NCBI GenBank assembly: GCA_009741485.1
Contig: CM019214.1
Coordinates: 53,712,900 to 53,776,899, forward strand
Source of the DNA: Malurus cyaneus samueli
Lineage: Eukaryota; Chordata; Aves; Passeriformes; Maluridae
DNA: 64,000 bases
Direction of reading: 5' to 3'
Shown piece after piece: positions 46,641-59,287 of this stretch (its first letter is position 1; the number at the start of each line of letters is the position of its first letter). Under the pieces are notes generated by a model. That model was not told the origin of the DNA, did no database searches, and worked only from the letters and a program-made list of their open reading frames with translations. Position numbers and translations under genes: made by a program.

Positions 46641-48432
46641 AAACATGTTTAGTGCTGAACAGATTCATCTTCTTTTCATATTTTCCCTCCAGTTCTTTGC
46701 CACGTTCACAGAGCTGCCATGTGCAATCTCTGCCGCTGTATGACAGCCCCTGCTGTGCTCTGAAACTGCAGCTGCCCCAAACAGAGACGTCCTTTTGGGG
46801 CAGTTTCTCCAGTTTCTCCCGTGGAGGGGAGGCAGTAATGTGCCCTTAAAACTGTCTGCCCTGTGGGTTAGGAAATGTGCCTTATCTGTGTCACTGGTCA
46901 AGTTATCACATCTGTATGCGCAACCATCTCGGCTTGGCTGCGAGTCCGCTGCGAGCATTGGGAGGCTGTGCAGGGGCAGGGTCCAGCTGCAAGGTCAGGG
47001 GCTGAATTTGGGAAATACCTCTGCTGTTGACTCTGCACATCACAGATTCACTTCAGGGGAAAAAGATATGAAACTGATAGCTCCTGGCTGTAGCACTGTT
47101 TGTTAAAATTCTCCTCTCCTCTCCTTTTTTGATTGCTACTTTTTTGGTTTCACGTTCTACATCCTCAACACAGGTTCATCAAGCTGACTGAAAAAAATAC
47201 TGCATGTGCTGAATCTTTCACACTGCTCAAATATATGTTCAGGAACACTGAATTTTTTGTTTGGGTAAGAATTATCTCATGTTTGCCACTGATGGCTACA
47301 ATTACAGCCCACCTTACAGTAATAAATAAGTTTGAGTCAGAGGGGTTACTTAGCAAAAATGAGGGCAGAATTTTGAGATAAAAGCTTAGAATGATCACAT
47401 CTCTTTTTAAATGCTGTGATCTTTGTTAAGTTGCATTACAAAAATTCAAGGCTAACCTTTAATAGGCAGAGGATACAAGCTGCATGAGCAGCCATTATTT
47501 CACTGTGTTTATCCAGTTCCCTGTAAACTGATTCTAGTTTAAGTTTATTTTTACACCACTGCCACTATGGGAACCGAGACTTGGTACAAAAAATCCCAAC
47601 CAAACAAGAAAATAAAAACAAAACCAAAAGCCCTCAGCTACTCACAGCTGTGCAGATGTCCCTAACCAATGCTGCTTTTACGCTAATGACTTTAGGTCTT
47701 AGTACCAGGGAAATCTCCAGTCCTTGGGTAGCTGCCACACACCCACATCGTGGATGTCTCTCTCCTCCTTTGCTTTGTCTGGTTTATGGCTCCTTTGCAT
47801 TTTTGCTCTTTATCATTAACAGACAAGTGGCATATTGCACTCCCACCTGGTACAGTGCCTCCCCGCCTATATGCCTTCTAGTAAAAACCCACTGAATCGA
47901 TGCCTTGCCAATGTGTCTAAAGGTTGAAAAAATAACTTTCAAAATGCTGACATGTATTTGTTTTCTCAAAACAAACCTTGTGCCTGTAATGTTAGAAGCT
48001 CTAATTGCCTAGGGAATTTCTTCCTCTCACTGTGTGAAAGTTGACAATAAAAAGTAATCATCTTACAGGCAAGGTTTTTTTTTTCACTTCACCAAATCAT
48101 GTCACTATGAATCAAGGTTGTAACTAAGATTAGGAACAGCAAAAGGAGATGGGGCTGTTTTGCCCCTAGTCCTAACTTTCCACCCTGTGTCCTGGGACAT
48201 TCCTGCTGCTGCAGAGGTGGTGACAGCTCTGCCTCCAGCTGGGAGGAATCTCCTGGGCCCAGGCACAACAAGGGATGGCCCTGGGACAAGCAGTATAGGA
48301 CAGAGAAGCTGCTGCTGTAGGTTAAGGCTGCTGGGGACAGAGGTACCCAGAAGTCTTTGAAGAAGATGCCTCCTTCCTTTTCCATGAGTCCAAAGCAGAC
48401 ACTGGCACTTGGTAACTTGCAGATATCACTGC

Positions 48433-48740
48433 AGCAGAATCATTGGATAACTTCAGTTGGAAAGTACCATAATATCACTGAATCCAATCACTGCCAAATC
48501 CACCACTTAAGTCCAGTATGTCCCTAAGCACCACATCTACTCATCTTCTAAATGGTGCTGGGGATGGAGGTAGCCACTTCCCTGGGCAGCCTTCTGGTGA
48601 AGAAATTTTCCATAATATCCAATCTAAACCTCCCCTGGGACAATGTGAGGCAATTTCCTCCTGTCCCATTGTTAGCTATGTGGGAGAAGAGGCTGACCCC
48701 TACCTGGCTACAGCCTCCTTTCGGGTGGCTGTGACTGTGC
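48433..48740 (-). mobile_element. CR1 LINE 3' fragment
   Basis: On the minus strand this follows the 3' end of avian CR1. On the plus strand it starts with the TTGGA..AACTTCAGTTGGAAAG terminal block, passes through the region corresponding to the TCCCTAAGCACCACATCTAC and CACTTCCCTGGGCAGCC words, then TTTTCC.TAATATCCAATCTAAACCTCCCC, and fades after about 48730. It is 5'-truncated, as most CR1 copies are, and carries scattered substitutions. The minus frame at 48548-48979 overlaps it and extends past it without a recognisable domain. Confidence 0.88.
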
Positions 48741-49850
48741 ACAGGGGGTTGTGCTGCTCTTCTGGGGAGCCTTTGGGAGCCAACGGGCTTGGCAGCAGCG
48801 ATGTGGCAGTGTTTCCACCCCAGGATCACCTCAACCACTGAACCAGAGTGGAAAATGTCCTCGGCACAGGCTTTGGGGAGCTGCTCCTCTGGCATGCGTG
48901 CAGTGTCCCTCCCTTCAGAGGGGCACTGCATCTGCTCCAGCAGCAGCTCGGGGTGAGAACAGCTGGGTAGGACAGGCACTCAGCCTCAGCTGCTGAATGG
49001 TGATGTCTCAGGGGAAAAGGTTATTGTCAGTACTTTTTCCATAGGGTCTGAGAGAGCAAGAACTGAAAATGAGGTGGGATACCCAAAGTTTCTAGCCTTC
49101 TTTGCAAAAACAGGGTGTAATGTACTGAAGAGGGAGTGTCAGTCTTTGGTTTTCTTAAATTTCCTGGCTATTGTTGATTTATATCAGATCCTTACAGATA
49201 TTTAAACACAGTGTTTTGTTGGTATTTCCTTAGTAAAATGAGTTAAAGGGATGACATATTTCATGGAAGCTTATGTATGTATTCTTCTCAGAAAGACCCA
49301 AAGGGTTCTTTTGGCATCAGCACATCCATTAGGCAATTGTTGAGATGCATAATATGTATCAGGTAGACTTTGTGGCTCCTAGAGGTTTGTCATGCTGTCT
49401 TCCTTTAAGCAGATATTTGTAGTATTTTGTGTATGGCCCATATGCAAAGTTCTGTTTAGTTATACTATATACCAAACCATGCTCCATAAAACTCGCAGGT
49501 CTCTCTTACAAAACTCTTGCCAAGTGTGGAAAAACTCTGTACCAAATTACATTTTACAAGTTTTCGTGCATGCTCATTTAGATGATTTATCACCCTCACA
49601 AGAAAAGAACTTTCAAAGCTCCAAGAGGAAGCATATACCATGTGATTACTGCCAGTGCTTACTTCTAATTAAACCTGTCCTGAAATAAAACAACAACAAA
49701 GAGTATATGAAAATAAGTACCTTCAGTGTAATTATGATAATTGTTTTATTCCTTTGCTCTTACTAGAAGCCAGTGACAATTCTAGGAGCAATTCACAAGG
49801 ACATTAATTTGTATCAGTTCACACTTGATGTAAACTAATGGTCCTTCTAC

Positions 49851-49862
49851 TTTTTTTTTTTT
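49851..49862. repeat. Poly-T run (12)
   Basis: Homopolymer run; no adjacent retroposon body is recognised. Confidence 0.9.
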
Positions 49863-50836
49863 CAAAGTTGTGATAAAAGCACTGGGAACTGCAGAAAAGA
49901 GCTGAGTTCAAAGCTCTGCCTTGGTAGCTGGAGACAGCAGAATCCAGGGAGCAGCCTGGGACCATGTAGAGTTCTCTGATCGCTCCCATTGACAGTGGCA
50001 CTCGTCATGGCACACTGATTTGGCCAGGGGTCTGTCAGGAGCTCGTCCAGCTTCAGGGTCTCAAGAGCAGGGAGGGTAAACCACAGCAAGCCTGGATGGA
50101 CAGAAAGTAGACCACAGCAAGGCTTCTTTTGACCTCTGTCTTGCTCATTTGCAAAATGGTCCTTTCCAGAAGAGCAGATTTTCCCTCTGAAGAGCACCAG
50201 CTTTCAGCTCAGCTCCTTGCATATGTACCTTAAAAATGTCCCCAACAAACTCCAAGAGGCATTTAGAAAGACAGCAATAGGCTGGTGCTGTGCAGTGTCC
50301 TCCCTGGCTACCTACAAAGTTTGCAATGATTACTACAAATTGTGGGAGTATTTCTGATTGGAAGAGTACAGCAACCTTTCTTTTCTAAACCCAGATTGTG
50401 CCTTCACCACTCACTGGTATCAGCACCAAATGATTAAGCCCACATTATTCTGTGTTTCTTGAACCTGAGCCATTTGCATGGAAAGTCAAAGAAAGTTCAA
50501 AAATAGTAAGACACTAAAAATGTGGGAAAAGTCTCTATATTTCAGAGATCTTTTTTCTTTAGCTGTTTTAGTTTTTCTTCTTCATAATATGGGACTTGGG
50601 ATTTTTTTTCTCACCAATTAATTCTGTTTTGGTTCAGGATGTGCAACTAAATTACTGGAAATATTATAATAGCAACTTCTCAGAGTCTAAAACAGAGTTT
50701 TACTAAACAAAGTAAAACCCAAGCTATTACAGAACATATATAGCAGCTACAAAGAAGATGCTGCTTCAATTTGAAGATTCAACAAAAGTTTTTCTCACTG
50801 AAAGATAAGAGCAAAATATAGTCAATACCAGCTGAG

Positions 50837-50851
50837 AAAAAAAAAAAAAAA
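50837..50851. repeat. Poly-A run (15)
   Basis: Homopolymer run; no adjacent retroposon body is recognised. Confidence 0.9.
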
Positions 50852-51122
50852 GACTTGAATGATAGAGAAATACTGATGTCTTATTATAAAACTCATGCAC
50901 ACACTCACACAAGAGTGGGGAGGTGGGGTGCACTTTTTGCAAATGAAGTAGATTTGCCTTTTCCTAAATTGAACAGGATGGATCTCCAACCATATGTCAT
51001 AGCCTAAATCTCAAATAAAAGTTGCATGGGTTAAATTGATACGTTATTACAAGTTAAATAACCAGAAGGGAATATTAGTCAAAATCTTGCTCCCACTAAA
51101 GATTTGATATATAGTTTCTGAG

Positions 51123-51146
51123 AAAAAAAAAAAAAAAAAAAAAAAA
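51123..51146. repeat. Poly-A run (24)
   Basis: The longest A homopolymer in the window. Sequence upstream shows no recognisable retroposon or processed pseudogene, so an origin as a retroposon tail is unproven. Confidence 0.93.
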
Positions 51147-53093
51147 CAGAAGAGACTGCTGGATTCTGAAACAGGCCCTGGAGACATTTGGATATTATCT
51201 AATAGCAAGAGGGTTTATCCTGGAACAGACCACAGTACATGAGAGTGACCAAGCAGGATGAAAAAGACTCCAAGAGCAGAAGCACAAGGTTGTAGCTATC
51301 ATTCCACCCTTTTCATTCCCCAGCCAGACATATGGCTGAATCTTGTAATTTAAATGCAGATTATCTGCCCCAGCAGGAGCGCCTAAACATCCTGGAACCA
51401 GTGTCACGTTTCAGTTAGGGTATCAGTAACTGCTTCATGTTGCATGATTTCAAATTATTTTGCTCACTGTCAAATTGAAGTATTTTTTAATGCTTTTAAA
51501 GGATGGGTCTTCCTTCTAGAGATATTTTTTACTCTTTTAAGGGGTAAAGCATTCATTGCTATTTTTCTGTGCTACCTGAAAGCTATTATCTCCTATTTAC
51601 ACAAGAGGAATGACCCTCTCCATTTACAGTATCAGGATGGCTGAACATCAGAGTTTCACCCCTCAGCCTGAGATGGAGCTGTAGTGTACAATGCACAGTG
51701 GCGAGCTGGATGCCAAGGGCCTTTTGATGCACACAGAACATTTAATTCTGTAAATCATTGAAAATCAAAGTCAGCAGATACATAACTGGCACATCCAATT
51801 TTTTGCCACATTTTTCTTGAGGAGCAGACATTAATGGCCACATGGACACCTTTCAAAACTATATTGGGTCTTAGACAAAATGCATCTGCCTAAATCCCAT
51901 GGATCCAGCCTGCCTACTCTCTAGCACTAACTTAGTAGAGTTTTACGCTCCAGGAGCATCCTGGTCTGCTATCAAATCCTTCAAAGAAAAGATTTGAACC
52001 AGCTCAGATGCAGCCCAGTGTCAGGAAATGCCCTGTGTCTTTCACCTAAGATCTGCCATACTCCAGATGTACCAGATGAGATGCCAAACCTATTATGAAA
52101 TTCCCAGACAAGCCTTAACCTACTGGCCTCTGAGTTCAGCTTTCGGAGTCTTCAGTGTTTGCCATCTCACTTTGGAAATGGAAAGGTTTCTGAACCATCA
52201 GGTTTTTAGGCTTAAACACCTGAAGAATGCTTAAATCACAATGTTGGAGAAATTTGTAGAGGGAGAAGGTTCTGCTGCTGCTCAAGTTAAGCTGCTGCAG
52301 TGATGGCAGGAAAGGCTACATGGGCAGAAGGAGAACAAGGAAGAGCAAACCCATCTGCCTCAGCAGCTGTACTCCTCAGGGGAGGTGTAGATGCTGCAGG
52401 TGGTACTGAGTGCTAAGAAGCTCACACAGAAAGACAAGAGCATCCCCATAGGCACGGCGATGGTACGGCCTGAGAGGTGGCTGATCTCAAGCCACACCCA
52501 TGTGGGTAACGCAGGGCAGAGATCCAAACATTAACATGTAATTAGTCACACAGCTAAATTGTTACTGTGAGCAGTAACTTTTCACCAGGGGTAAAGCCAC
52601 ATCAGGTCTAGGACTGATGTGAAAAAATCAGTTGCAGCCATGGCAAGGCTTAGGAAGTCCCAACTGCTAAGATTCAACTTCCAAGGAAAGGAGAAATACC
52701 TTTTTTAAAGGCTACTTTTCAGACTGGAAGTAGGTAGGAGATTACAATGTGGGACATGGGAGAATTGACTGGGTATTGCAGTGGATAGTTAAGAATAGGA
52801 TTCATCCTTAGTGCTGCTGAGGACGCCACACTACACAGTTTGACCTAGCAATCTCATGGTGGACAGGGGAAATAGATAAAAACACACTCTGAGCATACCT
52901 TGATGGAATACCATTACTTTGTATGTCCAAACAATGCAACTTTAGCTTATGTGTAATGAAAAAATTGATTTAAGTAGAACTGAATCAAATGGGACATATC
53001 CCAGCACAAGAAATACTCAAACCACAGTAAATTTATGTGCAGGGTGAAAGATACATCTCTCAGATAGCAGTTATTACATTTATTGTCTAAACT

Positions 53094-53130
53094 ATAGTTT
53101 AGGAATGAAGGATTGTTTCCACATTTTTTG
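53094..53130. repeat. 37-bp direct repeat, copy 1
   Basis: Identical over 37 bases to 53447-53483, in the same orientation, with 316 bases between. Flanking bases differ on both sides. It begins ATAGTTTAGG and ends CACATTTTTTG. Confidence 0.95.
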
Positions 53131-53163
53131 TGTGGTGCTGTGGAGAGCAATAGCATATGTAAA

Positions 53164-53209
53164 AATTTACATCCCTAAATACATAGAATTTACATCCCTA
53201 AGTACATAG
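53164..53209. repeat. 23-bp tandem duplication, one mismatch
   Basis: Units 53164-53186 and 53187-53209 differ by a single A/G substitution. It lies between the two 37-base direct repeats, so this small area has suffered at least two duplication events. Confidence 0.93.
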
Positions 53210-53446
53210 AAAAGAAATGACAACCTGAGAAGCTCATCAAAACTAATTTAAAAAAGTCATTGTGATGTCTTTGTAAAGGTTCTTGATTCTTCTTCAATTC
53301 CATGTAAAAGAACAAAATCCTTCCTAAAAACTTGCACGCAGGATGATTAGTGAGCAAAACTGGAAACAAAAGTGAAAAATTTTTTTTTTTTGCATTACCA
53401 TTCTTCCCACTGAATTTCCAAATGCCTCTTTAGCAAAATGTGTTTG
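53210..53446. other. Short non-genic stretch between the direct repeats
   Basis: AT-rich, containing a T12 run at 53380-53391. No known mobile element is recognised between the 37-base repeats. Confidence 0.5.
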
Positions 53447-53483
53447 ATAGTTTAGGAATGAAGGATTGTTTCCACATTTTTTG
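53447..53483. repeat. 37-bp direct repeat, copy 2
   Basis: Perfect second copy of 53094-53130. At 37 bases it is much longer than usual target-site duplications, so a local templated duplication is the likelier origin. Confidence 0.95.
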
Positions 53484-55256
53484 ATGCTCATTAGGAATTG
53501 GTAGGAGAGAGCAGATCAGCATTTGACAGCCTTCTTTTACAAGCATGTTCTTAAAATCTCCGTGTTTTACTGAGAGATTTTGATGTGCTTGGTCTCCAAA
53601 TGCAGGACTTTTAGGTTTGCATGTTTCAGTTTACAATCTCAACCAAGAAAATCATAATTTTCTATGCCTTGTAAGCTTTGATCCTTTGAAAATCTGACTT
53701 AATGAATTCTGCCTTTTGCCTCTCACCTAGATAAAGAGTCTTAAAAAAAAATAAAAACAAAAATCAAAAATTAAGGCCATTAACAACAGTAACAAATGTC
53801 CTGCCTGTGAGCACAATTAGTAAGAAAACAGCCTTGGTGGTGTTTAGCCTGCAGACACCAGTGGAGCTCCACAACCATAGATTCTAATTAAGGGATTGAC
53901 TTTTCAAGAAAGATTAAAATAATGAAATGCATTTAGCTTTGCTAAAAGATGACAGGGAGGGAATAGGACAACCCTCAGCAACAATAAGGAGATTGTAAAC
54001 AGCAACAATGGACAAGAGCTGTTTAAAGGAAGAGAAAGAACATTTTCCTAGGCACCAAGAATAATAAGGAATAATGGATGAGGAGATAGAATAATTAAGT
54101 TCAATGTCGATTGTTGGTATTCTTACTATATTGCACCTTTTGAATGAACACAGAGATATTTCTTTTCAAGGATGGATTTACTGATGACCAAGGAAAATGG
54201 AAGGGCTCTGATTACCTCGTTATCACTCCCAAATGTAACATCTAGTTTCGTGTGACCCAGGAGAGGCTGTACCACTGTATACCCACTCATCATGGAAATG
54301 CTTGCATCAGGTCTGGTTTCTATTCAGCCTCTGTAGAAACTTTCACCAGAAATAACATTTACAGAATGCAAATGCAAACCCACTTCATCCCTCAAGGGAG
54401 CAGGGACGAAGCTGCCACCTTTGAGAGGAGGGGAACGGTCAGGAAGGCAGCATGGGCTGTAGAGTGTGATGTGCCCGTGGTTTTGACACTGCATCCAGGG
54501 CCAGGAGGTGCTCTGTTTCTACCACGAGCTTGAGTAGATCCTTGTCTCCACCACTGGAATCGCTTTGTTAGGTGTCTAACCAGCTTAGTGAGGAGACAGA
54601 AATAAAACTGAAGCCTTTACAGTCTGCTACACCTGTTCAACCCTGCTGCAGGGATTTCTTCTACTTATTTTCAAGAAAGAAACATTTTGGGATTAGAACA
54701 GCTCCAGAGCCACTGCAAACACAAAGCTTCTAACACATATTTCAAAAGCCAAACTCAACACTGTTAAACAGTTCTAGGTTATCAAGATTCAAGCTCAAGC
54801 AGAAATCTAGTTGCAGTAATTGCTAATGCTAATAACTCATTAAAACCACTGTAGTATAACTCATAGTGTTTTTTGGGTCCTGATAGTAGAAATGCATGTT
54901 AATACTGCTGAGAGAATAGTGTATTCTAATTGAGCTGTTCTGTGTCCATTAAAGCTCTTGTAGACAAGTATAACCACTTCCAATGAAGTCACAGGATCTA
55001 GAGGTGGATATGAAGCCCATATACAGCTCTGAGTGTCTAAATTTAGAGGTGAATCCAGGAAGACTCAGAGACTGACTTCTTCCATTGTCACCTGGGAGCA
55101 GTCTCTGATAGTACCCCAGAATGTTGCTTTTCAAACAGAAAAATAATCACCTTTGCCCCTCCCAACTAATATTAAATGCCCTGCTTTTCTTCCAGCATGT
55201 GGGCTCACCAGGTGAACACTTTCCCTCCATTCCATCTGGACAGAGCTGGGAATATG
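53484..55256. other. Non-genic DNA
   Basis: No gene is recognised. Three SOX-type cores lie within 31 bases at 53980-54011. The open frame at 54252-54533 plus shows no domain. Confidence 0.5.
53980..54011. promoter_or_regulatory. Cluster of SOX-like motifs
   Basis: AACAATAAGG (53980-53989), ATTGT in reverse orientation (53992-53996) and AACAATGG (54004-54011) fall within 32 bases. SOX HMG factors recognise ACAAT cores. Motif clustering is seen directly; function is inferred. Confidence 0.25.
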
Positions 55257-55322
55257 TATTTCTAACGTAATGTTTGTATGAACGTGTATTATTTCTAATG
55301 TGATGTTTGTATCCAATTATTC
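55257..55322. repeat. 33-bp imperfect tandem duplication
   Basis: Units 55257-55289 and 55290-55322 both start TATTTCTAA and share GATGTTTGTAT-type words, diverging towards the end. The minus-strand frame shows it as a repeated Thr-Asn-Ile-Thr-Leu-Glu-Ile, an artefact. Confidence 0.8.
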
Positions 55323-55627
55323 AATTAGAAAGACAACTGGGAATTATTTTTTGTTCCACTGCAGAGGCTGCATGCAAGCGTAGCATTGCAGTGCCCACCA
55401 CGCAACTGTGATGGCATGTGATGGCAATATTTCCAAATAGAAACACAACAAAAAGGTCAGCAAGTGACCACACAGACAGACACAGTGTCAGGCTTCCTTT
55501 CCACCTGACATGCAATCTTCCCAGAAAATAAAGACAGAAATTACTGAGTACATTTGTAAAACATAGAAGGAGTTGTGTGTACAAAACCAATTAAGGAAAG
55601 AATTGCTTTTTGCTGCTTTTTTCCTAG

Positions 55628-55722
55628 TGCACTCTTTTGGAAATTAACCTCCATATACTAATTAACCTCTGGGTGACTTTATGTAAATTAGATGGCATTC
55701 TTTGCTGTATTGCTATGGTACT
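55628..55722 (+). other. Candidate 95-base exon
   Basis: A strong acceptor (pyrimidine run TTTTTTCCTAG ending at 55627) and a consensus donor GTAAGT (55723-55728) bound a 95-base AT-rich segment that is open in one frame. The Leu-rich peptide is not recognised. Chance pairing of splice motifs is a serious alternative. Confidence 0.15.
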
Positions 55723-58120
55723 GTAAGTGATTTAAAGTGATATAAAGTACTTAAATGGTAGCCAACAAAGTTTCATTTTAATGTATTACACTTTAAAGAT
55801 GTTGGAATGATCAGGCTCTCTTGGAATGATAGGCAAGAAGGACGGATAGGTGAAGAAGAAAAAAGGTGAAAAGTGATGTGAAAGATCTTGGGAAGTTCAC
55901 ATATTCATGGGCTACATCACCAATGTGATGAACATGCTCAGGACCACTAATTCAATGCTCAAATTAATATAATCTCAGGACCTAGGTTCATATATTGAAA
56001 ATTTGTATTAAGGTTGTTAACTGGAGTCCTGGAGCAGTGGTGATTTTGGAGAAGTGATTTCAGTACATCAGAAGTATCACTTAGGAATCCAGGTAACCGG
56101 CTCCCTTAAGATGAACAATTAGTTTTTTTTGTGTGTCTGAAACATCAGGAAACAAAGAGGCTTGCAAGGAAATTTAAGGAAACAGTGCCCAGATTTACAT
56201 GGGCTTTACAAGACTGTTATACATGGAAGATTTCAGACAAGACTTAACCTAGGTGACGTGGTGTTACTCATATCTGCCCAAAGCACTTGGGACAGCAAAG
56301 ACATGAGAAGCAGCCAAATCAGTGTCAAAAGAGCTGGAGTCCATGTGGAAGCCGAGCGTGACTCCTGATGTCCACTGAAGTGTTTGATGTAACAAAGATA
56401 TCTAGTGATTATTTTTGTCATTCTTGTTGTTGTCGCTGTTATTCATAACACATATATGAAAGCATTAGACACTGAAATGTGCTTGTTACATGCTGCATTG
56501 CATGTCAAAATGATCAAGGAACTGATGTATCATTAAAAAAAATAAAAGCTAATTCAGCTGCTTGAAAAGATGGCTTAAGTGCTTAGCTCAGAAGAGAATC
56601 AAGAGAGAATCAAGCCATGACACTCAACTGCCAAAAACTAGTGCCTTGCAACCCATGTGCAGGCTCCTTACATACTGAGACAAGGGAAATTTTACTATAC
56701 AACGGTATTCATTCTTCTTGATTGGTTTAAGATACTCCCTGCTCAGTACTCTGGCTGTGGTGAATCCCAGACACCTGATTCTCCCCATAACACACATGGA
56801 ATAGCTATTTCCCACTGCACCGTGTGACTTCAGATTTGGGAGCCAACAAGTGATGTGCAGTGAAACTCAGCATTGTCACATTGTCTGTGGATGTAAAGCC
56901 AGGTGTCTGGAAGTTTAGCACAGTAGCACCTACCTTGTAGGTGCACAAATTTTGCTGGATTTAGCCTGTCATCTGTGAAATGCTCAAACACATGAAACAA
57001 TGCCAGACATCTACCTGGTTCTCTGCCTGCATCAAACAGTGGATGGTCAGACTGAAAGATTTACTTCAGGGTACTCTAGGGCATAAAAAGGAAAATTTCA
57101 GACAAATACTAAGGGAAAATTATATCATTAATTATATCATAATGGCATCAGACAAGTTTGCATGCTGATATTAGCAGGGGGAGTGAGTTTTCAGTATGAT
57201 GGAGAGGAAGACATGGTGATTGCCCTGATGATGAGGTGCTTTGTCCTCAGGGCATCCTGACCATCAAAGTCTCCCCAGTTACTCTAGTGGCAGAGCAACC
57301 TCCTTGACATCTGCCCTCCACCCCCCACTTTTTGCAATACACTTGTTCCTGGGTGAAACAAGGGGTATTTCAAATTCTGAAAGACATCGAGGAAATTTCT
57401 GAGATGCTGTTTCCCTTTGCTCCCTCCATTTTGCCAAGAAGAGGCATTCAGTCGGCAGGACCTTTGGCACAGCAGCACCAAGGCTGCCAGCGGGGCACTA
57501 TCCATGGGAGCCAGTCACTCCACAGCGTGCATTCAAACCTCCACACGCTGCACCAGCATTTATTTGTGTCTCGGTTGGAAAGCCAGGTTCCCTCCTGACT
57601 CCAGGATGTAAAAGAGGAGCGGAGGTTTCTGAAGCTGAGGCATGGTGACGCCTTGCGATCAGCCCCAGGTTTTCCAGGTTCAGCATAACTCTGCAATGCT
57701 ACAAGAGAAACAGCAAAGACATGATGGCATAGGAGAGGCACTCATAATAATGCTTCAGAAATTAAAAGAAAGCTTGTTCAGAGCAAAATTGCACAGACTA
57801 AGGAAAACGGCAGAACTGCCTTTTCTCTCTACCCCACGGCTGGCCTCATGCTCTGGTGTGTTTCCATGGAGGCTGTTGCTGTCACTACATGGCTCACGCT
57901 GGAGTGTCACATTGGATGGGGGCCAGCTCAACAAGAAAAATAAAGTGAGTTTTTAGAGGTAATGTGGTAAATGTTCTTCTCAGTCTGGCTACCAATATGT
58001 GCTGTCTAGCCTGAGGCGCGCAGCACATATGGGTGAAGCTACTGAAGTTTGGTACTTTTAACTTCTCGAGTCACTTTTTACAAAACCAAAGGAGATGCAT
58101 TAGACTAATAGCGGAGATTT

Positions 58121-58135
58121 AAAAAAAAAAAAAAA
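58121..58135. repeat. Poly-A run (15)
   Basis: Homopolymer run; no adjacent retroposon body is recognised. Confidence 0.9.
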
Positions 58136-59287
58136 GGCAAGCCGAGTGATCTGATCACAATAGACTTCCACTGCCCATTTCTCAATTTTTATTCCGGGGT
58201 TTACAGACTTTTCTGCATACTGGGTGATTTTCCCTGCTGCTTAGGCACCAGCAGAGCGAGCAGCTGTTCACAGCAGCAGACAGCCAGGATAGCAAAGCAC
58301 CCTGGCCATGCTGATAGGGCTCCGGCAGGTGACAGTGTCCAGGGCAGCAGCAGATGCTGGCATTTGGGCCACCTGCCTGGGGCAACTGTAAGGGTGGTTC
58401 CTGCCCTCCCACTATTCCAGCAGCTGCTGGAGAATGTAGCCTGGTTCCAGCTCCTCCTTCTGTCAGGAAAATTCAATTTTACCTCCTGTGCTGAGGTTCA
58501 AACGAGTTCTGGTGCTAAGTGCTCCACAGAGAATTTGGCCAGCCCATTTGGGGAGGCTGTGGTAGATAGGGTAACTTTTCTAGCAAAGCAAAACATAGGT
58601 GATGTCTGCTCTTCAGAAATATGCTCCTCTCACTTACGGTCTGTCAAGACACTTCAGCAGTCATTTTGCGGTGTGCCCCTGGGCTTCTGGGAGAGCATCA
58701 CGACCTCCTCCTCTTTTTCCCATCTGTCAGCTAAGTAGTGACAATAGGGCAGACTGGAGTTTCTTTCAGCTCATTCAATTTCTATGGTTAGCATTTGCCA
58801 AATGCTCAACCATTTGTAAAAATCATGTCATCAGTTGTCATTAGAAAGAGAATTGATAACCGGTACTTACTGAGCTCTGCAGTCACTCAAACAAATTCAT
58901 TCTCTTAGTTCAAAAACACATATCACACAAACAAGCCCAGATGTTAAGTAAGCAATTGCTATAATACAATGCTTAGATTTTTTTCAGCTGTTAGATTGAT
59001 ACCCAGTGGCACAACTATGGTTAATAATCTGTGAAATTCAGCATTTAAAAAACCCTACAACTCATTAAAAAAAAATTTACTTATCTGTAATGTGATATGA
59101 CCAACTCAGTCCAGATAAAACCTCTTAATGCTGGCGAGTCATCAACATTCTGTATCCAGACAGCATACTATCCAGAAATCACCATGACCATGGATATGCC
59201 CATGATGCTCAGGTGCAAACCCAGGCATTTCAAGCCAGTCTAAGGATATAACAGAAGAGTTGAAAAGAACCATTTTTTATTTTCAAC

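Larger units (their letters stand above)
40519..48432. other. Non-genic DNA with possible regulatory segments
   Basis: No gene is recognised. Slightly GC-rich parts at 44130-44440 and 46690-47010 contain overlapping open frames on both strands without domains. Segments at about 45330-45540 and 46490-46640 have dense transcription-factor-like motifs and are listed separately. A G9 run lies at 44568-44576 and an A16 run at 45193-45208. Confidence 0.5.
48741..53093. other. Non-genic DNA with homopolymers
   Basis: No gene is recognised. Homopolymers at 49851-49862, 50837-50851 and 51123-51146 are listed. A moderately GC-rich part at about 52250-52510 has a frame with several stops that resembles no family I recognise; an old pseudogene or repeat cannot be ruled out. 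Confidence 0.5.
55323..59287. other. Non-genic DNA
   Basis: No gene is recognised. Overlapping open frames on both strands at 57279-57956 and 58182-58844 lie in slightly GC-richer DNA and show no domain. A candidate exon at 55628-55722 and an A15 run at 58121-58135 are listed separately. Confidence 0.5.

Noticed and set aside
48518..48996. Overlapping 107- and 143-codon frames as genes
   Set aside because: They overlap a CR1 3' fragment and each other on opposite strands; no domain.
52240..52520. Processed pseudogene in a slightly GC-rich stretch
   Set aside because: The frame has several stops, no A-tail is adjacent, and the peptide resembles no family I recognise.
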